DNA of 64,000 bases from Fasciolopsis buskii (lineage: Eukaryota; Platyhelminthes; Trematoda; Plagiorchiida; Fasciolidae): assembly GCA_008360955.1 (NCBI GenBank), contig LUCM01007373.1, forward strand, positions 1-64,000. Direction: 5' to 3'. The stretch's first letter is position 1, and every line of letters starts with the position of its first letter. The notes under the pieces are model-generated. The model searched no databases, had not been told where the DNA came from, and was given only the letters and a program-made list of their open reading frames with translations. Shown piece by piece: positions 34,608 to 46,200 of this stretch. A program made the translations under genes and the position numbers.

Positions 34608-35460
34608 GTGTCAGTGTTATCAAATTTCCTAAATTTCAAACCAAATGCATACAATCGCGGCTTAGTAAAGACCATTTATCATCATGCCAGAAGTATTTAT
34701 ACGCCAGACGCTCTAACGGAAGAAGAAAGCTCTCTTTGTGCAACACTCATTCGCAATGCTTATTTAGCCAAATTCATTGGCATTCATAGTCAACAAAAGC
34801 CGAAGGGTGACCCAACCTCTATAGCAGAGGATAAAGCCGTATACATCAAATTGACCTTCAAAGGAGACCATATTATCAATGATGTGCGTCACAAACACAA
34901 TTCAGCCATAAATCGTACATTCTCGGCCGCCACGTCTTGCCAACCATCTGGAGCGTCATTATGAACCAACGTGAAACTAATCGGATGTCACAATCTGTCT
35001 GACATCCCATATACCAGTTCACCTGCATTTGCGGTGACGTTTACATTGGCAGAACAAACCGAAGACTGTCACAACGGATTTCGGAACATATTCCCAAATG
35101 GTTGGCCAAATCAATGTCACAAAACAGCGAATAATTATCATGACCATGACCCGGGGTCATCAATCGCGAAAAATTTGATAACAACCAAACACACAGTTGT
35201 TCCCATTTCATGTTTAGACCTTTGCCACACAATACTGACCGGAAGATTTTAGCCTTCAATGAGGCAATGCTAATCTGATTGCATAACCCATCTAGCTGGA
35301 CACAAAAGCTATTAACACAGACTTTGCGTTTGCCATGGGGATGACGTCAATTGTTCGCTGTACTGAATTTATCTGTATGCCCGTTCATTATAGTTTATAA
35401 AAAATTGTTTTACGTGAGCAGCTGAAAAGAGCAATGCGAAACGTCAACAACCCGTAGTAT
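34608..35460 (+). mobile_element. Penelope-like element 3' half (linker and GIY-YIG)
   Basis: The frame 34608-34964 (118 codons) encodes the PLE region between RT and nuclease, with GLVKTIYHHARSIYTPDAL, VYIKLTFKGDHI and INRTFSAATSCQPSGASL. After a frame change, about 35005-35110 carries the GIY-YIG nuclease, CICGDVYIGRTNRRLSQRIS, with the YIG and the following Arg kept. It is the same family as the fragment at 1390-1990. The 3' end includes gcgaaacgtcaac at 35431-35443, another possible hammerhead 3' core. The RT is missing. Confidence 0.85.
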
Positions 35461-35690
35461 TGGACTGTATCTGCTATTCAATTGGACAAAAGGCATCCTA
35501 TGTTTCAGGGATGAATGAACATAAAACGTCAAAATCGTCGGCACTGTGGTGACGGTAAGGAGTGTATTTGCAACCGTAAAATCTCGGACGGCTTTACCAT
35601 CCGTTCGGCACTTGCGGAACCGGTATGACGAGATATTCTCTGTGAGGGTGCATAGACAACTATCCGGAGGATAGCTTTGGGAAATTGCTG

Positions 35691-36066
35691 TCAAACGCAT
35701 AGTAGTTCGAAAAATCTACTAACCTTCAAAGCATTTCCAACGAGATATAGGCTCCCGGTAATTAATACATGACAATTGTTTTTCGTGTCCTTGTAGTTCA
35801 CCATCTCCGGTGGATCGCGGTGCGTGGGTACGGTAGAAAAACTATTTTCACGGACACGAATGAAATCGAGCAAATAGTCCCGATTCAATCGAGGTGCACT
35901 ATCGATCCAGTGGACCAAATGGATCAAATCGTTTAAGGATCCGGTGACAGAATTTGTCCCCGTAGCGTTTGGGTTCAACGATAACCAACAGGTGAGACAA
36001 TGCTCGTGTTGTGATTCCTTGCTCGCCGGTAACACTGTGATCAAATCGGGAAAGGATACAGTAAAT
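35691..36066 (-). CDS. FPGS: FPGS terminal exon
   Basis: Acceptor cattttctcag. It encodes SFPDLITVLPASKESQHEHC, a linker with Asn-rich stretches and CHVLITGSLYLVGNALK, the characteristic FPGS carboxy end. The frame runs to a stop at 35693-35691, eleven codons after the last conserved Lys, which suits a natural C-terminus. A donor-like AAG|GTTAGT at 35724 could instead splice to an unseen last exon. The frame requires two upstream bases, whereas the previous exon ends on a codon boundary. Confidence 0.8.
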
Positions 36067-37171
36067 CTGAGAAAATGAGAAGAATAGGGACAATTTGCTA
36101 ACAGTGTGATATACAGTTACGCCAGCCGGGAATTGTGCACAGTACAATGCACCTCAACAACAGTACTCACTTCCTGAAGAACACATTGTCACAGTCCCAG
36201 TTGGGATTTTAATAGTACAACCCAAGTCGAGACTGAACAGCCAAGAGGACTGCGTACACCTTGTCGGCCCCGAGAGTTCGCATTGGCGGAATGCACTTTC
36301 CTAAAGCGGTTGTAAATTGCCCTATCACTCGACCGATGACCTTGGTAACGTTTAGGGCAGAAATCTACATCATTCGTTAGATTCTATTTTAAATACATAA
36401 ATATGCCCAACAGGGGATAAATCAGGAAGTAAGGCTGTCTGTTTATGGTCACAAACAAAAACTACCGCTCAAAAGCGACCAATTAAATTTACAAATGTAT
36501 TGACCAAGGAATTTGGTAGATTCAATTAGATCCAATGACAAAAATACCACATTCATGAATACGCTAGAAATCGACACAGTAAAACACCTGATCTTCGGAA
36601 CTCAGGGAATTTTGACCAGCCTAACTCAATCCAAAAGTTATGCGTAAGAACTCATAAACGGCAGTGGTCAGCGCTCGCGTATTGTTACTGAGAATGTTGA
36701 TACTACTGTGATACTTGACCGCATGTGGCATTGAAGATGGAGACAGTTGTGGCAGAGCGATTTCTGAATTTCATCCCACACGGGGGGATATGACGACTAG
36801 ATTATCAGTGGTTGAATTCCAAAATTGTTCACAGTAAGAATTTCGTGGGTTTACGCAGAAGTAACCCCGTTTAAAAACGTGACAACTAATAACAGTAAAA
36901 AGGAGAGATCTGATCAAGGGAATTGAGTGGTAACCGTCAGCAATTATAAAAATCCACAGAACAAATCTGTTCAAACGTTATATATATATTTATATATATA
37001 ATATATTAACTACACCCCGATGCAGAATAGAGAGACAAACAGACGGACAGTGCACCAAAACGAACGGAACTAGCGATCCCATTCAATCACTCATTCACGT
37101 TTGACAACGAGTCCTAGTTTGGATCGAAACGGCACGATAAACGTATTAACTGAGTTTACGCCTTCTCAACC

Positions 37172-37212
<41 letters not shown>

Positions 37213-40200
37213 ACCGGCTTGAAAATAAGTATGGCTTCAAAGCAACGTGTAAATAAAACTGAAAACAAGACGAATAAAAAGGAAAAAAACAAAAACAGCG
37301 AAAAATATCGTTACCTTATGTTTTCACTGTACATATTTAGTAATTTTTGTTTTGGTTTTGTTTTCGGTGTTTTCAAGGCGGAAGGGCTCTGCATACAGGC
37401 AGCAGAGCATTCTAGTCACTGTCTCTAGTTCTAATCCATCTACTCCAAGCATATCCTATCAATAAAAGTCCCCATCTCTTGGGTCCCGACCAGGGAGGGA
37501 GAGGCACCAACCGAGGCAAAAACTGGAACTAACTTCTTCATGCTTCTATTCCAAATCATAACCTAATTACTGCCATTACCTCAGTTAAAGGATAGTTGTC
37601 TGCACCCAACACACGACGACGCAACTCGCCATCACTCAACCGATGTTCTCACCAGACTCGAGAAATGATTCGGATACATCAGCGGTCGAACACTGAAAGT
37701 CGCCCGTCATTCTCAAAGCGAACAGGTCAGGTCTCACCATCGTAAAGAAGAACATTATGAACCTTGGCATTGTCTACCCTCTTCTTGTAGGGTACCTGGT
37801 ACCTGGATGTCGTGGCGGCACCACAATTTCGCGCGTTCGTGAACGTTGCTGTCGCTTTCGTAATTCTTTCCATTGCCTTTGCCATTTGTGATCAGACTCC
37901 CGAGGCACTTGATGCTATTGGTCAAATTCAACCGGTCACCACAATCGGTGAGTGCAGACAATCTCCTGCCAGTGTTGAAGAAGTAACTTGCACTTAAAGG
38001 TACAAAAAACAGTATCGGGATGCCACAATCGTCAGGTGGTCCAACGCGCATTGGATCGTCTGTGCCTCATGATATACCAAACTGCTATCATCGGTATCCT
38101 TTAAATCAACATCTTTGTTCCCTGGGGGGATTTCAACTCCACTGTTTAAAAGGTCAGATGAAGTGTTCTGCAAAAAATCCACGATGACAAAGTTGAATAG
38201 AAATGTTGATGTAGTGCAGCTTAGTCATACTCCACTGGAGACGACGAAGGGTGACGAAAGCTGGCCATAAGCCCCTCAATTTGTAGCTAATTGCAATGTT
38301 GTCGATCTGGGTCTAGCACCGACTCGATGAGGGCGGACACCAGGCGGGGCATCAGCAATCTGAATGTCTGAAGCCCATACGGGCTAGAAACAATTGATGG
38401 TCTAAGCACGAAGCCAACATCCGTTCCCTGTTTTTAGAACGACAGGAATTGAAACCAAAATGGCCTTCCAGATTCTCATTCGAGGATAGCCGAAGTACTA
38501 GAGCATTTATGTCTCCTGCCAAAATTACGATATCAAGTGCAATCAGCCTTTGATCGTTGGTTGTTCGGAAAGGAAAAGTGGCAAGACAGATGGTGTTTGT
38601 AAGGAAGAACAGTGACCAGGACAACGGTGTCAATTTGGCACCTCGTCAAAACACTTGGGATGTCGACAATGGGACTGATCAAATGAAACTAGTACTTTCC
38701 AAATGATCGTAGATGCGACAAGAAACGGCTAAGAATAAAGTTTTTTAGAACAAAATCCACCTGTCATCTCAGGTGGCTTATTTGCCTCTCAATTATCAGA
38801 GCCAAACCGACAGGCCTCGTTGTAGAGACGGCCGCAAAAACTATCATGTTCCTACGATTAGTATGTATCACTGTCGACTGTTACGGCTGACTGCACCATC
38901 TGCACATTATTTCTAAGGGACGAAAAACTGTTTCTGGATGATGAGGAAAGATGTTTCATCTCCATGCATTGGTCATAGTAGTGCATTTTATCTGACTTCA
39001 GGAGTTGTTTCATGTATCTCCGGAGCTGAAATTGTTTCCGATTTCCAATTTCACCATCTGGGAATAGCGTATCGACGCATTGCTGATCGAAGAGTCAAAG
39101 CGGCTTAATAACTGGAGATATTTTTGGGGATCTCAAAGGGGAGCTCATAAATTATCCTACACACTCCTGAAACTTTGACCCCCAGATCTTCCACTACCAA
39201 GAAGTACATGAAAGATTGAGAGATGGTGGGGTGAGTGGGGAAGATTGTATCTGTTCGAGCAAACCACAAGTGACAGTATAGAAAAAACAAAAAGTAGGAA
39301 CATTCAGACCGACCAAGGCCTCAAAAATTTCATGCTCGCTTGGAGTGTCTCTGAGACCTTCATCGGACTATGACAGCGCACGAGATGAAACAATAGAATT
39401 CGATGGATTATGCGTACGCATCTCGTTAGACCAGGTACTAGCAACTTCAGAATTTGAGCGTCCGGACGGAGCGTGAAATTCAATGCATGCAAACTACTAC
39501 ACATTATACATACCATCAACCTATGCGTAGTGGTAATTGTGCGGCATGCACCTAATCTGACCCATAATCTTATCATATGGTATGACTACTGGAAGATTAC
39601 TTCAAGCACTTTCGTTCTAGTTTCAGGGCGGAAAAATAGGCGCCTACCAGTTGCCCCCTTGGGGATTCGGGAAACAATATCACTGAAAACTGCTGCGGTA
39701 CAGAACCACATTAAATTTCGATTGGTCAGATGTGGGTTGCGGGTTGGAGTGAAGGCATACTATTGAGCATCCCACCAAAGAATACTGCGATAAGATTGAA
39801 GTGACATGTGAAGAAACTTACCGGATCCTGGTGGATGCGGGTTGAGAAACAGAGCCATATCGAAACCAGGTTGAACGACTCTCTGAAGGACGAGGAAAAA
39901 TGAAAGGGAGCAGATAAAAACCTAGAACCCTGTGCAAGGAAAGACCAAGAAAAATCTTCCGTTGATACTGATCACAAACAGCCGCTAATACCAATCAATA
40001 TATATTGCATTCTTTTTACTATCCAAACACTATGAAATACTTCGAAAAACAAATTGGAATGTTGCGCACCAGTTTTTCGGCACCCAGGTGGATAACAGAC
40101 CCGACCTACTGAAACCGAGTTTGGCTCTAGGCTGTTCGAATTTTTAGGGTCACTGTGTTGTGAGCCTACCATGATTCATGTTCTTGGCATAGCATTCATT

Positions 40201-43200
40201 CTCTGCATACGTACAGATTTTTTTCTGTTGATATGCTTGAAGCAAGAGCGCTGTGGAGGGGACTTGTTCTATAGCCATTATAGCCAAATGCCCGCAATCT
40301 TGGCCCTGAGTCTTGGTGTGGCTTACAATTGCATGTTTCTATAGGGTTGGGTGTGGTAACGAGCCGGACGACAGCTAGTTGCCCTCTACGACGCGGCTAT
40401 TAGACTAGTTTTGTTGCTACTGGAATCTTGGGAAAATTATCTGCTGTCTTATAGGCTTCCGAACTCAATGTTGGTCATCATTCGAAACGGTAGTTTTTGT
40501 GAGTGCATTGACAATCTCCCTTCCGTTGTTGACGGGGTAAGGTAAGGTCCAACGAGCGAGAGACTCGAAAGAAGGATCTGTTTGGCCTTAGGAAATGAAT
40601 CACGCACTTCAGGCAGACCGATGGAAGAGTTTAAGCATGGCCACGCGATCAAGTTCGCATGTGAGGTAACTTGAAAAGTACACGCGCGCACGTCATACAG
40701 TGATGTTTAAGCAAACTGCAACCAGAAAAGTGCGATCGGGTAATATGAATGCAAAGCAGTCGATCATCACAACTTATGGGGCACACCAATGAACAAAGTG
40801 TTGGGTCTGGAATGATCACCGGGGCATTTTATCATACTTAATATCCGGTTTCAAAGCATAAAAAATCAGTTAATTTACCAACCCAATGTGTAATTGGATT
40901 GACGTAATTATGGAAACGCGGACGCCAACATTAGAGGCGAAGTAGTACATGAACGAATGGGACTCGATGTTGTGTAAGCAAGTATTAACGTCCCGAACTC
41001 TACTCTCCAGTCGGTCAGTCCTAGTTCTAGACCGGTATCGAACATCGCTACTGACTCAAGCCCGAACAAACAAGCTGCATCGGCACAGAATCTCGCTCCA
41101 CTAAATGGCTATCTAGTCAACATAGTTGCCTTTGTGACTGTTATTATGACATCGGTTTTCAGGGTCGCGCCTTGCATTTCACCCGATTAAGTTCATATCA
41201 CTTCCTTGTCGAATCAGGACCAATCATCCTGATTGGTTATCACAATTCACGACATAACCTTCTCAGTTTGCACATCTGCGCTCTTGGCTCCAAATCACGC
41301 CTTCGTGTCAACCGGCAGTGGTAGCCAATGCAATAACGCGGTCTCGATTTAGTTTCGCCATCTGTGCTCGCCCGCTGTCTGACAGGATCGGACTGCATCT
41401 GCGCTTGTGTATTGGTCGCAAATTGTCTAGAATCGTCCACCATCGCCCAACCACCGATAAACAATGAGAAAGCCCTCTCAGACTTGGGCGCAAGGTCGAC
41501 TGAATTGCCATCCCGTCACACATGGGACGTCAACAAGTCGAGTCGTCACTTTGAGCAAATAATAATAGAACACAATGGATTACAGAACACAACGCATGAC
41601 CATCGTCCAGCATTAGACAGCAGGGTAAGCCCCACTAACCGCTGCCTTCCTCTCCTAGTCATTACCATAGGAAGAACGAATATATAACCAAGGAACGAAG
41701 TGGACCTGAAGGGGCAATAGAGAAAAGCAATCTAACTATGCAGATGTCCATTCTTAATTACTCTGATTCGACGTAAAGTGAAAATACGATTGTCACTGTA
41801 CACGGTTCGCTTTTGTGTTGTACAGTGTCTCCAGACGACTGCTTGAGGAATCTTTCGACCTATAACAACGGAGACGCAGCACAACATGGACACTAGATTC
41901 TGAAGTCCTTTGGGGCTGTGTCCACAACAATTTTGTTGGCTGACCGGTCCGAACCTATTTGGAATGTAGCGCACTTGGTTCCGAATGCAAGATGGGCACA
42001 TGAGCGAACGAATGATTCGTGATCATACCACGACACTGCTGATAGCTGGCGAGATTCGGATCCAGGTCTTCCAATCACTGGATTGAGAGTTTCTTGACCA
42101 CAGTCAAAACAGCGAACAAACGAGAAGAAAACCACGTCATACGTACAGGGAGCTCCAGCATAAGAGTAGTGAGCCAAACAGAAGCGGTGGATTCGACACA
42201 AAAGTCGAAGAGTAATATCCAAGATGACAGCTTTAGCCAAAACAACCAAAGTAAAACATGGAATAACTAGAAAAACAAATATTTTTATCAAAAATAAACA
42301 GAAGAAACAACTTTGACTCCTTCGAATGGTAGAAAAACTGGCTATCTTCCCGATAAGTAATACTAACTAGCCGCGGACTGGTGATAATCGTTAAGTAGTC
42401 AACATCAGGGGTTCGAAAACTCTTACTGTCGGCCACTTTGGCACGCAGTATTGTTTGCTTGACAACGATCCTGAAATAGTGTGTTGTTGTATAATCAATG
42501 AGTGGAATAAAAACATCCTTATCACTAATGTAATAAAAACGATAACAGCAACTCACATGTAAAGATTCCAGCATGGATTGTGGATCGCGTGGTCCTAACA
42601 CAGTAAAGATGAGTACGCGTAACGCAGATCTGATGTTCATCGTTGAATGAACGTAAATACACGGACGGACAAGAAAACGGAGAATTAAGCAGACGAAAGT
42701 GGAGAATGTTTCTGAACTTTAACAGGAAACTTTTCTCAAAAAGCCATTCTTTCATACGGAAAATGCAGATGGCACACCGAACCGATAGACCCACGGAAAT
42801 AATGTTCACAGCGGTTATCTCTAACGGAGTGATCTTATGAATAACGAATCATTACGAGCACAAGGTGGGCGTTCGGTTCTTTATTCGGAGACCGGCAACA
42901 GTCCACTGTTACAGCGGAACAATCCGAGACGTACGTTCGAGGTTAAAACAATCCCAATCGACCGAGGAGCAATGGAATAAGTGGAGAGTCAACCGATCAT
43001 GAACCAAGGGCAAATTTTTAGGTGTTCGCATACAACAGGTATTCAGTTGTAAATTGCTTTTTTCGAAATATTCAGCATAAAACATTTATTATTCAACAAA
43101 CCTCATACAAGTGGCTCCAGGCAACAGAAGCAAATCAACCGTAAGGATATGGATGTTCGGTGCATGCGATTCAATTTCATAGCGAACAGTCGATGGGTGA

Positions 43201-43248
43201 TCCGTTATACGCGGATAGTTAGGACAGAAGGGAATTCGATTAGCATTA

Positions 43249-43288
<40 letters not shown>

Positions 43289-46200
43289 GCGGAGAAATGA
43301 TCAACCAGTCGAGCATACCAGACAGCGCACTTGGCCATGAATACAATACAAATCGACCACTGTAACTGAGTGTGCATCACCTGCAAGGCACGCTAAAAAA
43401 CATCGATATATCTGCGCGAACGACACTTAGGGGCATTTTCAACTACATACAGACATCCCCGTCTTCTCGAACGAGTTTGGAAGCATGGTAAGAGAAGAGA
43501 ACATGAAATATACCTAAAGGTTCTTACCCGGATTCATTTTCTGGCCTAGTCGACGACTGAAACCACTCGGCAATATTCTAAAAGCAGAACAGATACGATG
43601 TTGGCGACTGAAATCGGAAGCAAAATAAACACTGCAGATAAACATTTCTTGAACTTACTGCCAAAATTATTCGAATCGCGATCGGGTTAGCGTTATCTGC
43701 TTCGGCTAATTAGTTACTTTTTACCCAAATATCGGCTATTAAGTGGCAAACTGGCTGTACAGCCAACGCGGATTATCGCCCACCAAGCAGTCCTGACACC
43801 GAGACTCGGAATGAGAAGGAACCAACGTTGCGGAAACACGTCGGTGAACTGGGAATTTGTTTTCTATTCGGCATATTGCAATCCCCATCAGGGCTTTCAG
43901 TCAGTCATTTTAACTCACGTTCAGCCCTACCCCGCATAATCAAACGAGAATGATCAAAATGACCCTTAGCCGTTCAAGATGACTGTTTCGTTTACTTGTC
44001 ACAATGGAACGCATTATGCAGAACCCCACAGGAGAGGTCTCATTTCAATAGCTGCTTGACTACCTCCCTAACCGTCTCCCGAGCACCATCTTTTCCTTGG
44101 TCTTCAATCCAAACACCGATCGCGTTCGACTCTGACCTTGTCACAAGTCAAACCACTTTTTCCTTGATCCAGAATTAGGACGAATTGTCGATTCTTAAAC
44201 TTGGTTCCTGGCGTGCAGTCGCTCAGGTCTTTAGCCTGTGCGCCGTTTACCTGGGTGTGGCGGGGCTTGACGGACAATCGTGCTCCCCAGACATGATCCG
44301 TCTTCATTGTCACAGGACTCATGGGACCGAAACAATGCGGTTTTGCAATTTCGGCACAGGCTCGTGGCCTCAACTTACAACTGCAGTCTGCCTACTCGGA
44401 AGAACTTACTGGTGAAACATTTTCGTACATGTATGCCATCTCATGGACTGATCACTTGTAACTCTGTCGTCTAAAACACTCAGGGTCCTATTTGCGTAAT
44501 TCAGCTAGCATTGTCTAATAATTCATCAAGATATTCCCTGTGCACTTCAAGAGACGAAGCCGCTGGAACTGTGAGTCAACTTGGTGTAGGAATAATCCTA
44601 ACTGATAAGGCGGTAGCGGCCCTTCTAGAATGGATCCCGATTAATGATCGTCTATGTGCCCTAAGGTTCCAAGGGTCAGCTGATTTTAAAAAAGCTAGCT
44701 TTTGGGCTTCTCTCGGTGAGAGGCAGCGGGCTCGCCCTGTTGTTTGACCCTGAATGGTCATGGTCGTTGTGGCAATCCATCTGATGTGATCGGATTGCCA
44801 ATCTCGGATTTGATCCGCTCAAAAAGCCGCAACAAAACTGATATAAAATGAACAAACAGAACCAAGTTTCGTTCCCGCGACTCAGGGATAAAAACTCGGT
44901 ACTTCAAATGCTGTAGAACAATAATGTTCGCTAGATGAGTAAAATACCGAGAGTTGAATATGTGCCATTCGAAAGATGTAACAACCGACTGGTTACAAAA
45001 TGGGAGTAATATAAACAGTACATATCGCCGGTCCAAAAAGGAGGACGATGTTAGACCAAGAATCGTCTGCATGGAACGTACGGCTAGCAACCGCGAAGGC
45101 GCGAACGACAATGTGGTGCTAAGCATTGCTTAACCCTAGCGAAACGACTTCAACCAGATGCAGTTTACTGGACAGCAAACAGCATCGGTTAGACAAAAGG
45201 GGCAGTTCCCAACAAACATCGCCAAAAAATGCTGTTTTTCTATCACGTCCTTATTGATTCTTATGTTTGCCTTGGTCATACTTATTCGTATGATGGTTAT
45301 AAGAATCGTAAGGAAACGAAACGAAACGTCCAATCAAATCAAGGGGGAACCTGACGGTGTACCAATCAGTACTCCGAAATTTTGCTGCTGCCGCCAATGG
45401 CATCGTGGGAACTTCTTGACATGCTGATCCTAAGTCGGTAGACAAATCATACTAGGATCTCGTCCCAATTCGCTGTCACGGCGTTAAAAAATTGCAGATT
45501 TAACAACTTTCCAATTGACATTCTTTTTTCACGTAGTCCCACGTATATCTCGTTTCCAATCCGAGAACCTTTTCAAGGATGAAAAAGAGCTCCTATTAAC
45601 AGCATGCATATTACAACCTTCCAAGAGCCTTCCAGATGTTCTTTCTTTTAAAGTGATCATTTCTGAACCCCAAAGCTATTCCTATTATTCGAAATCACCC
45701 CAAATTTTAAAGTATACACGCGAACGAATGTCAACGATCCGATCTACTGCAGGTATTGCCTAAACATCAATCAGCATTTGTGGCAGGTTTCACTTAGATG
45801 AGCCAACCACACTGTGAAACGATACCTCATTTCCAGTAGAAGCTGAAAGCACTATTCCAAGTAGCATAACTGAGTTCGATGACGTAACCAGAAAGAAGGG
45901 AGTTACACGAATTACTAGGGAAGTCAGTTTTTGGCAGTATACATTGGATACAAAATGTCTCACGAGAATTCTGGTTATCATGACTGGACTCCTTTTGTCG
46001 CACTGGAAAGTCGACATGGTTTAGAAGCCTCAACATCTCGATTACTAACGGTGCTGTTCTGATCAGTAATCCGGTCGCATTTGTTTGTGCAGAAGAGAGC
46101 AGTACTTTCATGAAAAATGATAACACTAGGTCACCGAAGAAAATTAATGCAACATTTTAGCTGTTACATGAATTGCATGTAGTTGAATGAAAGACAGAAT

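Larger units (their letters stand above)
36067..42556 (-). other. FPGS intron (6.5 kb)
   Basis: Carries a PLE 3' end with (TA)n tracts, the second near-identical RTE copy, and an RTE 3' fragment. Frames at 39304-39576 (minus), 39473-39766 (plus), 41364-41687 (plus) and 41893-42291 (minus, 132 codons) have no recognised domain. Confidence 0.7.

Noticed and set aside
34257..34632. Frames before the PLE tested for reverse transcriptase
   Set aside because: No YVDD or MGSPLS-type motif was found. The recognisable PLE sequence starts only near 34608.
43089..43346. 85-codon minus frame with a Tyr-Ile run
   Set aside because: The run is a translated (AT)n microsatellite.
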